Positions 1 through 7,697 of a DNA stretch of 64,000 bases are shown here, piece by piece. The notes beneath the pieces are model-generated. The model was not told where the DNA came from, did no database searches, and worked only from the letters and a program-made list of their open reading frames with translations. Source of the stretch: CADCTQ01 sp963844325 (lineage in GTDB: Bacteria > Bacteroidota > Bacteroidia > Cytophagales > 172606-1); the NCBI GenBank assembly GCA_963844325.1, contig CAWJNV010000001.1, positions 1,674,001 to 1,738,000 on the forward strand, in the 5' to 3' direction. How positions within the stretch are numbered: position 1 is the first letter of the stretch; each line of letters begins with the position of its first letter. Position numbers and translations under genes: made by a program.

Positions 1-2
1 TG

Positions 3-716
3 CAGCAATTGTGCGCCATGCTGATCCGCATGGGTGCCAAAATCACCGGCGTCGGCTCTAACCTGCTCACCATTGAAGGGGTGGAAGTACTGAGTGGCAC
101 CGAACACACCATGCTGCCCGACATGATCGAGATTGGTTCTTTCATCGGCATGGCCGCCATGACGCAGTCCGAACTGACCATCAAAAATGCCCGCGTGGAC
201 CAACTGGGCCTCATCCCCGACGTGTTCCGCCGCCTGGGCATCAATCTCCAGATCAAGGGCGACGACATTTTCGTGCCGGCCCAGGACCGCTACGAAATCG
301 AAACCTTCATCGACGGCTCCATCATGACCGTGGCCGACGCTCCCTGGCCGGGCTTTACGCCCGACCTGCTGAGCATCGTGCTGGTAACGGCCATCCAGGC
401 CAAGGGTACGCTGCTGGTGCACCAGAAAATGTTCGAAAGCCGCCTGTTCTTCGTGGATAAACTCATGGACATGGGGGCCCAGATCATCCTCTGCGACCCG
501 CACCGCGCCACTGTAATCGGCCTCGACCGCCGCATGTCGCTCCGGGGCATCCAGATGACCTCTCCCGACATCCGCGCCGGCGTAGCCCTGCTCATCGCCG
601 CCCTGTCGGCCAAAGGCACCAGCATCATCGACAACGTAGAGCAGATCGACCGCGGCTACCAGCACATCGACACCCGCCTGCGCAAACTGGGCGCCGTGAT
701 CGAAAGAATGGAATAA
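3..716 (+). CDS. murA: UDP-N-acetylglucosamine 1-carboxyvinyltransferase, C-terminal part
   Basis: The 5' end lies outside the window; the open frame begins at base 3, and the TTG at 9 is an internal leucine codon. MurA transfers enolpyruvate from PEP to UDP-GlcNAc, the first committed cytoplasmic step of peptidoglycan synthesis. About 237 residues are visible, roughly the second half of a ~430-residue protein. They show the EPSP-synthase-type repeat fold, with the late family block DIRAGVALLIAALSAKG followed by GYQHIDTRLRKLGA at the C-terminus. The catalytic Cys loop would be upstream of the window. A strong intrinsic terminator follows the stop, so this gene ends its transcription unit. The identification is secure from the C-terminal blocks. 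Confidence 0.93.
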   Translation, partial: QQLCAMLIRMGAKITGVGSNLLTIEGVEVLSGTEHTMLPDMIEIGSFIGMAAMTQSELTIKNARVDQLGLIPDVFRRLGINLQIKGDDIFVPAQDRYEIETFIDGSIMTVADAPWPGFTPDLLSIVLVTAIQAKGTLLVHQKMFESRLFFVDKLMDMGAQIILCDPHRATVIGLDRRMSLRGIQMTSPDIRAGVALLIAALSAKGTSIIDNVEQIDRGYQHIDTRLRKLGAVIERME

Positions 717-741
717 GAACGTATTTTTTAATTTCTTTTCG

Positions 742-795
742 AAATTCTGCTTCTCCGACGCCGGGCAACCGGTACTTGGGGAAGCAGAATTTTTT
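742..795 (+). terminator. Intrinsic terminator after murA
   Basis: A perfect 12-bp stem (742-753 with 781-792), extendable to about 15 bp with one G-U pair, is followed by a run of seven T. It lies 25 bases after the murA stop and its T-run ends just before the next ORF. Confidence 0.85.
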
Positions 796-796
796 T

Positions 797-1069
797 ATGC
801 TACGCAACATGAACAAAGTAAAATACCTGATTTTCCTGGTGAACCTGGCAATGGTGAGTTACCTGGTTTACCTGGTAGGGTCAGGCAATGACAAAAGCAT
901 TCTGTTTATGCTGTTTTACTACCCGGTGCTGATCATGGTCAATGGGCTGATGGGGTACAGCGTGAGAAAAATGAATCCCAAAGTTTCGGGCTGCTTCTAC
1001 TGGGCGACATTATTTCTGATTATATTATTCCTGCCCCTCCTGCTGATTAGCCCCTGGCTGACTTTCTAA
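797..1069 (+). CDS. Small multi-spanning membrane protein, unknown function
   Basis: I do not recognise this 90-residue protein. It is almost entirely hydrophobic, with three likely membrane segments: residues ~8-24 (YLIFLVNLAMVSYLVYL), ~31-50 (ILFMLFYYPVLIMVNGLMG) and ~63-88. A short basic loop, VRKMNPKVSG, separates segments 2 and 3. The ATG at 797 touches the T-run of the murA terminator, so the ATG at 809 (MNKVKY) is an equally good or better start. It has no co-directional partner within 100 bases and is followed by a gap before metG. Hydrophobic pattern and codon use suggest it is real, but no function can be assigned. Confidence 0.55.
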   Translation: MLRNMNKVKYLIFLVNLAMVSYLVYLVGSGNDKSILFMLFYYPVLIMVNGLMGYSVRKMNPKVSGCFYWATLFLIILFLPLLLISPWLTF

Positions 1070-1158
1070 GCAAGCATTGGATAGCGGGCCCTAACTCCCT
1101 TCTGCTGGGCCGTTCCGGGTTTTCCCCGGCAAATTCTCCTTCTTTATTCCCATTCCCT

Positions 1159-1166
1159 TACTTTTG
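1159..1166 (+). promoter_or_regulatory. -7 box TAnnTTTG upstream of metG
   Basis: TACTTTTG is a perfect match to the Bacteroidota primary-sigma -7 element and lies 86 bases before the metG ATG. No clear -33 TTG is seen. Confidence 0.45.
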
Positions 1167-1205
1167 CATTCTTCGAATGCATACGCGGATCCTGCCGGTG
1201 GCATA

Positions 1206-1240
1206 ATCCTGTAAATCCTTTTATCCTGTAAATCCTGATC
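1206..1240. repeat. AATCCTG-type word repeat (family K, short copy)
   Basis: Two near-identical direct units read AATCCTGTAAATCC and TATCCTGTAAATCCTGATCC. The same word builds a larger inverted repeat at 58966-59082. It sits in the 5' leader region of metG. Confidence 0.7.
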
Positions 1241-1251
1241 CGACCCCACTT

Positions 1252-2970
1252 ATGCCCATACAAAACCCCCAGCGGTACACCGTCACGGCGGCCCTGATCT
1301 ACGCCAACGGGCCCATCCACATCGGTCACCTGGCCGGCTGCTACCTGCCCGCCGACATCTACGTGCGTTACCTGCGCCAGCAGGGGCGGGACGTGGCCTT
1401 CATCAGCGGCACCGATGAGCACGGCGTGCCCATTACCATCAAAGCCCGCCGGGAAGGCATCACCCCGCAGGAAGTCGTAGACAAATACTACGTCCAGATC
1501 CGGGATTCTTTCCAGGCGTTCGGCATTTCCTTCGACATCTATTCCCGCACCAGCAAACCGGTGCACCACCAGGTATCGCAGGATTTCTTCACCAACCTCT
1601 ACGACAAGGGCATCTTCCGGGAAGAAGTCTCCGAGCAGTACTACGACCAGAAGGCCGGGCAGTTCCTGGCCGACCGTTACATCGTGGGCACCTGCCCCAA
1701 CTGCGCCAACCCCAACGCCTACGGCGACCAGTGCGAACGGTGCGGCACTTCGCTCAGTCCCGACGAACTCATCAGCCCGCATTCCACCCTCTCGGGGGAG
1801 CCGCCCGTCAAACGGCCCACCAAGAACTGGTTCCTGCCCCTCGACCAGTTGCAGCCCAAGATCAAGGCGTACGTCGATAGCCACCCCGAATGGAAGACCA
1901 ACGTGGCCGGTCAGTGCCAATCGTGGCTCAACGCCGGCCTGCACCCCCGGGCCATGACCCGCGACCTGGATTGGGGCGTAAAGGTGCCCCTGCCTGGTAC
2001 CGAAGGCAAGGTGCTGTACGTGTGGTTCGACGCCCCCATCGGCTACATCACCTTCACCAAGGAACTCTTCGAGAGCCGCGGCCAGGACTGGGAACCCTAC
2101 TGGAAAGACCCCAACACCAAGCTGGTGCACTTCATCGGCAAGGACAACATCGTGTTCCACTGCATCATCTTCCCGGCCATGCTCATGGAGCACGGCCAAT
2201 TCGTGCTGGCCGACAACGTGCCGGCCAACGAGTTCATGAACCTGGAGGGCGAAAAAATCTCTACGTCCCGCAACTGGGCCGTGTGGCTGCACGAGTACCT
2301 GCGCGACTTCGAGGGCAAACAGGACGTGCTGCGGTACGTACTCTGCGCCAATTCCCCCGAAGCCAAGGACAGTGACTTTAGCTGGAAGGACTTCCAGGCG
2401 CGCAACAACAATGAACTGGTCGGCAACCTGGGCAACTTCGTGAACCGGGCGGTGGTGCTCACGCAGAAGCACTTCGGCAACAAGGTGCCGCCCCGCAACA
2501 ACCTGTTCGACATTGACCTGGACGTGATCGAAAGCATCCGGCGCATGCCCGAGCAAATTGCCGCTTCCCTTGAAGCCTTCCGGTTCCGGGAAGCGTTGGC
2601 GCTGCTGATGGACTTTTCACGGGTGGGCAACAAATACCTGGCCGATACCGAACCGTGGAAGCTCATCAAGACGGACGAAGGCCGGGTGCAGACCATCCTG
2701 AACCTGAGCCTGCAACTGGTTGCCAACCTCGCCATTGTGATGGAGCCGTTCCTGCCCTTTACGGCCTGCAAACTGTACGGCATGCTGAACCTGCCCGCGT
2801 ACCGGTGGAAAGACGCCGGGGGCATCGACCTGTTGCCGGAAGGACACGGGCTGGGTGAATCGCCCCTCTTGTTCACCAAGATCGAAGACCCCGTCATTGA
2901 GGCGCAGGTGCAGAAGTTGCTCGAACGCGAAGAAGGCCAACGAACAGGCGGGTCAGGCAACCACCGGTGA
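1252..2970 (+). pseudogene. metG: Methionyl-tRNA synthetase, catalytic part (frame broken near 2920)
   Basis: Class-I synthetase that charges tRNA-Met in the cytoplasm. Visible landmarks are the HIGH box in NGPIHIGHLAG (residues ~14-24), the zinc knuckle from C148 (CPNC...CERC), the KMSKS-type loop as KISTS at residues 335-339, and the anticodon-binding helical domain to residue ~550. The frame then runs into EGQRTGGSGNHR and stops. The missing C-terminal tRNA-binding domain continues in the next frame (2919-3334). Removing one base near 2920-2930, or an equivalent change, gives a single protein of about 693 residues, the usual length for Bacteroidota MetRS. No second full-length metG is in the window. 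Because MetRS is essential, a sequence or assembly error is the simplest reading. A programmed shift or true split is possible but less likely. Confidence 0.9.
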
Positions 2971-3334
2971 GCCGGCATCGCTGGCGACGGCCCTGCCCGA
3001 ACTGAAGCCCGCTGTGAGCTTCGACGACTTCACCAAGATGGACATCCGGGTGGCGACCATCCTGGCGGCCGAAGCCGTACCCAAGACCAAGAAGCTGCTC
3101 AAGCTCACGCTGGATACGGGCATCGACCGGCGTACCGTGGTGAGCGGCATTGCCGAACACTACCCGCCCGGCGAAATTGTGGGCAAGCAAGTGTGCCTGC
3201 TGGCGAACCTGGCGCCCCGCGAAATCAAGGGCATTATGTCGCAGGGCATGATCCTGATGGCCGAAGACGCCAACGGCAACCTGTCCTTCCTGCGTCCCGA
3301 AAAGCTGGTCACCAACGGCGGCACGGTCCGTTAG
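2919..3334 (+). pseudogene. metG: MetRS C-terminal tRNA-binding domain, out of frame with metG
   Basis: This frame encodes the EMAP/Trbp111-like OB-fold fused to the C-terminus of many MetRS proteins. It has VSFDDFTKMDIRVATILAAE, then KTKKLLKLTLDTG, VSGIAEHY, LANLAPREIKGIMSQGMIL and a normal C-terminus. It overlaps the upstream frame and has no convincing start of its own: the nearest in-frame starts at 2855 and beyond encode the wrong-frame translation of the catalytic part. It should be read as the 3' part of metG after a +1-type shift. Free-standing Trbp111-like proteins exist in other bacteria, but the linker NAKKANEQAGQATTGEP is typical of the fused form. Confidence 0.88.
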
Positions 3335-3360
3335 CGGTACTTGTGGCAGCACCGTTTGAG

Positions 3361-3394
3361 AGCCCCGTTCAAAAACAATTTGGACGGGGCTTTT
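3361..3394 (+). terminator. Intrinsic terminator after metG
   Basis: Stem AGCCCCGTTCAAA (3361-3373) pairs with TTTGGACGGGGCT (3379-3391) and is followed by TTTT. It lies 27 bases after the metG stop. Confidence 0.8.
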
Positions 3395-3455
3395 CCATTG
3401 CCGGAAACTTGCACAGAATTTGATACGGAAGGAGTAAGTCCTTTTCCTTTTTTGT

Positions 3456-4415
3456 ATGAGAAAACTATTTCTACTCCTGTTCATTCCGTCCCTGCTCACC
3501 AGCCTGGGCGGCTGCATGGTAGCTTACCCGCCCCGCCCCCTCCAACTCGTGGACGTGCCCCTGCGGCCGCACCGCCACGACGTAAAAGTGTACCTGGAAG
3601 GGGAGAAGCCCGATAACCCGGACTACTACAAGGTGGTGGCCCTCGACCTACCCATTGGCTACGGCACCTTCCACGACAAACTGAATGCCTTTAAATTCCA
3701 GGGCCAGCGGCTGGGCCTCGACGCCGTGCTGCTCATGGGCGCCACGCAAGCGTACGCACCCGGTGAGTTCGGCCCCGTTCCCTACGGCTCGGTACACGCC
3801 ATCGGCATCAAGTACCGCGACAGCCTGTACTACGTGAGCGAATACGTGCGGCGCAAAGACGTATTTGTGCACGGCCCGACGGGAGATACGTCACTGGCCT
3901 ACCGGGCCGACTTCAACCTGATGGGGGAAGAACTGCCCAACCCCCGCTACCGCACGGATAGCCTGTACCGGCGTTACGTGCAGCGGTACGCCTTGGATTA
4001 CCTGCTCAACGCCACCGACCGGTGGGCGTACCTGGCCGATTCGCGGGGCAACATCCAGCAACGGATTCACTACTTCCGGGGCATCCCCGAACTCACGGCT
4101 ACCTTTAAATACAACGCGCACGATAACGTATCGGAAATGGTCATTACCTCGGAAGCCAAAGCCTACAAGGACCTCCAGCGGATCAGGGAACGGGTGGTGC
4201 TCAAATACAACCAGCAACTGCTGGTAGCGGAAAAGCTCATTTTTACCCCGAAAAAGCAACTGAAGTTCCGGGAAGAGGTGTCCTACTACCCGTCCGGCCG
4301 CATCCGGCACACGACCCTGTACGCCGTGCGCAAAGACTGGGAACAGCCCCTGGTCACCACCGTGTACCACTACCATTCTCCCGACGACTTGCCGCCCATC
4401 ACGAAAGGCCTGTAA
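3456..4415 (+). CDS. Lipoprotein, unknown function
   Basis: A 319-residue protein with a lipoprotein signal: basic MRK, hydrophobic stretch, and lipobox LGGC with the acylated Cys at residue 20. It is therefore probably anchored in the periplasm or outer membrane. The mature part contains an N-terminal region with LDAVLLMGATQAYAPGEFG. The C-terminal half is rich in short beta-like segments (IHYFRGIPELTATFKYNAHD, EEVSYYPSGRIRHTTLYAV), resembling MORN/antitoxin-type text-like repeats of Bacteroidota surface proteins, but I cannot name a family. It is a single gene between a terminator and gluQ, with which it converges and overlaps by 17 bases. No catalytic motif is evident. Confidence 0.8.
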   Translation: MRKLFLLLFIPSLLTSLGGCMVAYPPRPLQLVDVPLRPHRHDVKVYLEGEKPDNPDYYKVVALDLPIGYGTFHDKLNAFKFQGQRLGLDAVLLMGATQAYAPGEFGPVPYGSVHAIGIKYRDSLYYVSEYVRRKDVFVHGPTGDTSLAYRADFNLMGEELPNPRYRTDSLYRRYVQRYALDYLLNATDRWAYLADSRGNIQQRIHYFRGIPELTATFKYNAHDNVSEMVITSEAKAYKDLQRIRERVVLKYNQQLLVAEKLIFTPKKQLKFREEVSYYPSGRIRHTTLYAVRKDWEQPLVTTVYHYHSPDDLPPITKGL

Positions 4416-5334
4416 ACGCCCCTTCGCTCCCGGGCAGGGCGGCCGGCGTGAACCGGCGCAGCACGTCGGGCGGCCCGGTTACTTCGTCGGCGGGCAGGCC
4501 CAGGGCCCGGGCCAGTGCTTTGTACACGGGTGCCGGGCCGGGCAGTTGTCCCCGCAGGGCCAGCAGCGAGGCGGCCCCCGCCGACTTGGAAAGTTTTTGC
4601 CCTCCTTCGTTTTTGAGGAGGGGATGGTGGTAAAAAACGACTTTGGGGAAGGGATTCGGCAGCAACTGCCCGGCCAGGAAAAGCTGGGCGGCCGTGGAAG
4701 GCAGCAGGTCAACGCCCCGGACGATCAGGTTGATGCCGTAGTGCAGGTCGTCGGCCAGCGAAGCAACCTGGTACGCCGGCAAGCCGTTGCGGCGGCGCAC
4801 CACAAAGTCGCCCATGGCGGCGTCGAGCCGGACCTGCCGGAAAGTGCCGGTGTATTCGGGAATGGAAATCAGGGTGTTGGCCGGTACGTACACCCGCCAG
4901 GCGACGTCGGGCGCATCCAGCGGGAGGTTCCGGTGGCGGCAGGTGCCGGGGTAGAGGCCATTTACCGAAGTAGCGAGTATCTGCGACCGGGAGCAGTTGC
5001 AGGCGTACAAAGCCCCGGCCCGGCGCAAGGCTGCCAGCAATTGGGCGTACCGGTTCAGGGCGTGCAATTGCGAAAAGTGCGCTTCGAAATCGGTTGGGTC
5101 TTTTGGCCCCGCATCCCAGTCCAGTTGCAGCCACCGCAGGGTTTGGAACACGTCGTCCACGTAGGCGGGGCGGCGCCGCTCATTGTCGATGTCGTCGATG
5201 CGGAGCAGCAGCGTGCCGCCGTGGTGCCGCACCAGCAGCCACGTCAAGGCAAACGAAAAGGCATTGCCCAGGTGCAAAAAGCCGCTGGGCGTCGGCGCCA
5301 GCCGCGACCGTACCGTATCCGTCCCTTGTCTCAC
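4399..5334 (-). CDS. gluQ: Glutamyl-Q tRNA(Asp) synthetase-like protein
   Basis: This is a truncated GluRS paralogue of 311 residues that lacks the anticodon-binding domain. GluQRS activates glutamate and attaches it to queuosine in tRNA-Asp. Evidence: the class-I signature RLAPTPSGFLHLGNA near the N-terminus, a zinc-type cluster CNCSR followed ~16 residues later by GTCRH (GluQRS-specific), and the KMSKS-like QKLSKSAG loop near residue 260. The GTG at 5334 is chosen. The open frame runs upstream to 5406, but that extension (FQPANFPTFQPP) is translated from a low-complexity intergenic repeat. The presence of queA at 62306 is consistent with queuosine metabolism in this genome. Its 3' end overlaps the convergent lipoprotein gene by 17 bases. 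Confidence 0.85.
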   Translation of the reverse strand: MRQGTDTVRSRLAPTPSGFLHLGNAFSFALTWLLVRHHGGTLLLRIDDIDNERRRPAYVDDVFQTLRWLQLDWDAGPKDPTDFEAHFSQLHALNRYAQLLAALRRAGALYACNCSRSQILATSVNGLYPGTCRHRNLPLDAPDVAWRVYVPANTLISIPEYTGTFRQVRLDAAMGDFVVRRRNGLPAYQVASLADDLHYGINLIVRGVDLLPSTAAQLFLAGQLLPNPFPKVVFYHHPLLKNEGGQKLSKSAGAASLLALRGQLPGPAPVYKALARALGLPADEVTGPPDVLRRFTPAALPGSEGAFTGLS

Positions 5335-5660
5335 GCTTGGTGGTTGGAAAGTTGGAAAGTTAGCAGGTTGGAAGGAGGTAAATAACCTTAACCGCAAAGA
5401 TCGCAATAGAGACGCAAAGGGTTACGCATTCTCCTGGCGGTCTTTGCGGGTGGGGGTGGGGTAGGGTTTAAACCCTACCCTACGGAAAGCTGCACCCTGA
5501 TTTGATTGGAGCGAAGTCTGCGTACGCCTGCGCAATATCCATAGGATAGGGTTTAAACCCTATCCCTCTTCTCGCATCTCCGTCTAAGCCTCCTTCTCAC
5601 TTTTCCTCCGTGTACCTCCGTGCCCTCCGTGTCTCCGTGATAAACCTTCTAACCTCCTTG
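5334..5660. repeat. Composite nested palindromic repeat (copy 1)
   Basis: Outer words are GGTTGGAAAGTTGG (5340-5360) with a counterpart ACCTTCTAACCTCC (5644-5657). Inside is a CGCAAAG-type word block (5389-5450). Innermost are two perfect 22-bp palindromes centred on GGGTTTAAACCC (5459-5480 and 5544-5565), joined by a 63-base linker. The palindrome-linker-palindrome core and the left CGCAAAG flank recur at 61316-61565. It fills the space between gluQ and the DUF3857 gene. Confidence 0.9.
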
Positions 5661-5661
5661 C

Positions 5662-7602
5662 CTACTGCTTCTTGAACACAATCGCTTCCCGGTACTTGCT
5701 GATGATCTGGTCGTAGAACTCCCGCAGGTGGTCGTAGTATTCGCTGGGAATCACCGAAGACTTGAAGTTTACCGTGGTCAGCAACTGGATCAGGTCGTTC
5801 TGCCGGTTTACCTGGTAGCGGAATTCGGCCAGTTCGCCCGGGAATTTCATCAGTACGCTTTTAGGCATTTCCTGCACCTGGTAGCCGGCGGGCACCTTCA
5901 GGTTCAGAATGTACGTGCGGGTTTGCGGGTAGTCCAGTTCCACGGGCAGAAACCGCTGCTCCTGCTTAAAGGGGTTTTCGGTAAACTCGTTGAGCAGCAC
6001 CGGGTTAAAATACACCATCGACGGTTGGGCCTGCCCGCCCTCTTCGGGTTGGTACGAAAGCGTAGCCAGCAGCGCCTCGTCGGGGTCGTCGGCGTGTTCC
6101 ACCTTGGCGTTAATGAGTTTAAAGTCCTGGTTTTCGTTGCTGATCACCTCGTTGGCCAGGGCCTTGTTGCCCTTCTTGGCGAACTGCAAGCGTTTGTCGA
6201 GGGCCAGGTACCCTTCGTAGCGCACCGAGAACCGGTAGAGGGGCTTGGCCGGATCGTTGAGGTCTACCTCCACCGAAGTCGTCTGCCGGGTGGGACTGTT
6301 GGCCTTGGTCTGCACCCAACGCGGCTTTTCCTTGTCGAGCAGGAAAGCGTTTTCGTTCAGGTCGTCGTCGGCCAGCAGTTGGTAGGGGCGCATCCGGTCG
6401 GTGGCGTCGAGCAGCAGTTCCTTGCCGTCGATCTGGGCGCAGGCAATCAGGTGGTTAAACTGGCTGAGCAGCGGGTAGGTCACGTGTACCTTGCCGTGCT
6501 GGCGGGTGCTGAGCAGCACCGGGCTGGCCTGGATGCCGGCTTCGCGGAGCAGCAGCGTGAGGTAGAGGTTGATCTCGGCGCTGCTGCCTTGCTTCTTGTC
6601 GAGCAGCGAGTTGAGGGGCTGGTCGGTCAGGATGCGGTGCGTGCCGTTCCACTGCAAGCCGTGGCTCACGTGGTTATAGATCTTTTGCAGCCGCACCAGT
6701 TCGGGGTCAGCGGGGGCGTAGACGGTGCTCAGCACGTCCCTGGCCATGCCCCGGCGGTTGAGGTAGCGGGTAATGGTTTCGTTTTCCAGCAGTTCCGTCG
6801 CCAGCTTTTCCCACGAAGTCATGGTGGTCACGTACTCAGCGCCGCCGCCCGGGTGGGTGCTCGACTTCTTGTAGCCCGCCAGCTGGAAGCGGATCTTCTC
6901 GGCGTAATCGAGGTGGTTGGCTACGTGGCTCTCTTCCCGCAGGGCCGGCACGTTGCTCAGGGCCCACTGGCTGCCGGAAGCCTGCGCATATTTGCCGATC
7001 AGCTTGCGGCCCTGCATGAGCACCCGGTAATCGAGCCCTTCGGGGATGAAAGCCCGCAGTTCGCTGTGCAGCGTGGGGATGTCGCTCTGGAACAGCCAGG
7101 CGTCCAGGAAAAAGAAGTTTTCGGAAACGGTCGTGTAGCGGTACTCCAGGATGGAGCCAACCTCCACGTTGGCGAAGGTAAAGCGTTTTTCCCGCCAGTT
7201 TTCGCTGGCATCCACGTCAAACTGCTGCTTCCCGGGCACTTCCGTTTCAGTCACTTTGCCCTTGGCGTCCACGTTCAGCGTCTGGGCCTGCAACGACGTG
7301 ACTTTCTCCAGGTCGTTCTTGATGTAGTAGGGAATGGAAATGTTGGCCTGGCCGAGGCCCTTCCGGTCGAGTATTTTGATGCGGCGGTGCCGTTCAATGA
7401 GCACGTTGCCGTAGCCCAGTTTGATCTGCCCGTAGTCGGCCAGCACCACGGCCGTGGCCGTGCTGTCGAAGGCGCAGCGGGAGAGTTTAATCTCTTCGGG
7501 TGTCAGCTTGCCCCACCGCACCGGGGCCGGCTGGGCCAGCAGGCAGGCAGGGGCCGCCGCGAGCAGCACGTACAGGAAAGCGCGTAGAAGTTTGGAATGC
7601 AT
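5662..7602 (-). CDS. DUF3857 / transglutaminase-like exported protein
   Basis: A 646-residue exported protein whose signal peptide ends around AAPACLLAQPAP. Residues ~50-210 match the DUF3857 pattern (ERHRRIKILDRKGL, VEVGSILEYRY, FFFLDAWLFQSDIPT). The central part (~290-420) is a transglutaminase-like core and the rest is beta-rich (DUF3858-like). In the core, the nucleophile position of the Cys-His-Asp triad reads GSSAE, with Ser341 where Cys is expected; His (FNHLIA) and Asp (LLDATD) are kept. The Ser form also occurs in this family to my knowledge, so it may be a non-transferase or altered catalytic domain. Role unknown; periplasmic or surface location inferred. The last codons and TAG stop adjoin the composite repeat. 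Single-gene unit. Confidence 0.85.
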   Translation of the reverse strand: MHSKLLRAFLYVLLAAAPACLLAQPAPVRWGKLTPEEIKLSRCAFDSTATAVVLADYGQIKLGYGNVLIERHRRIKILDRKGLGQANISIPYYIKNDLEKVTSLQAQTLNVDAKGKVTETEVPGKQQFDVDASENWREKRFTFANVEVGSILEYRYTTVSENFFFLDAWLFQSDIPTLHSELRAFIPEGLDYRVLMQGRKLIGKYAQASGSQWALSNVPALREESHVANHLDYAEKIRFQLAGYKKSSTHPGGGAEYVTTMTSWEKLATELLENETITRYLNRRGMARDVLSTVYAPADPELVRLQKIYNHVSHGLQWNGTHRILTDQPLNSLLDKKQGSSAEINLYLTLLLREAGIQASPVLLSTRQHGKVHVTYPLLSQFNHLIACAQIDGKELLLDATDRMRPYQLLADDDLNENAFLLDKEKPRWVQTKANSPTRQTTSVEVDLNDPAKPLYRFSVRYEGYLALDKRLQFAKKGNKALANEVISNENQDFKLINAKVEHADDPDEALLATLSYQPEEGGQAQPSMVYFNPVLLNEFTENPFKQEQRFLPVELDYPQTRTYILNLKVPAGYQVQEMPKSVLMKFPGELAEFRYQVNRQNDLIQLLTTVNFKSSVIPSEYYDHLREFYDQIISKYREAIVFKKQ

Positions 7603-7633
7603 GAAGGAAGGAAAGGAATGGCTAATAAATTAC

Positions 7634-7665
7634 AAAAAAAACGGCTCACTTCAAGTGAGCCGTTT
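7634..7665 (-). terminator. Intrinsic terminator after the DAHP synthase gene
   Basis: A perfect 13-bp stem (7639-7651 with 7653-7665) has a tiny loop. On the minus strand it is followed by seven T (plus-strand A run 7634-7640). It is 33 bases downstream of the aro gene stop. Confidence 0.85.
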
Positions 7666-7697
7666 CTGGGAAATGTATTTCTTACACGGAACCGGTA

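Noticed and set aside
1144..2556. 470-codon open frame antisense to metG
   Set aside because: It lies wholly opposite a clear MetRS gene. Its composition (His/Val/Glu-rich) is the usual antisense shadow of GC-rich coding DNA.
5335..5406. N-terminal extension of gluQ
   Set aside because: It translates the repeat word as FQPANFPTFQPP, unlike any GluQRS N-terminus.
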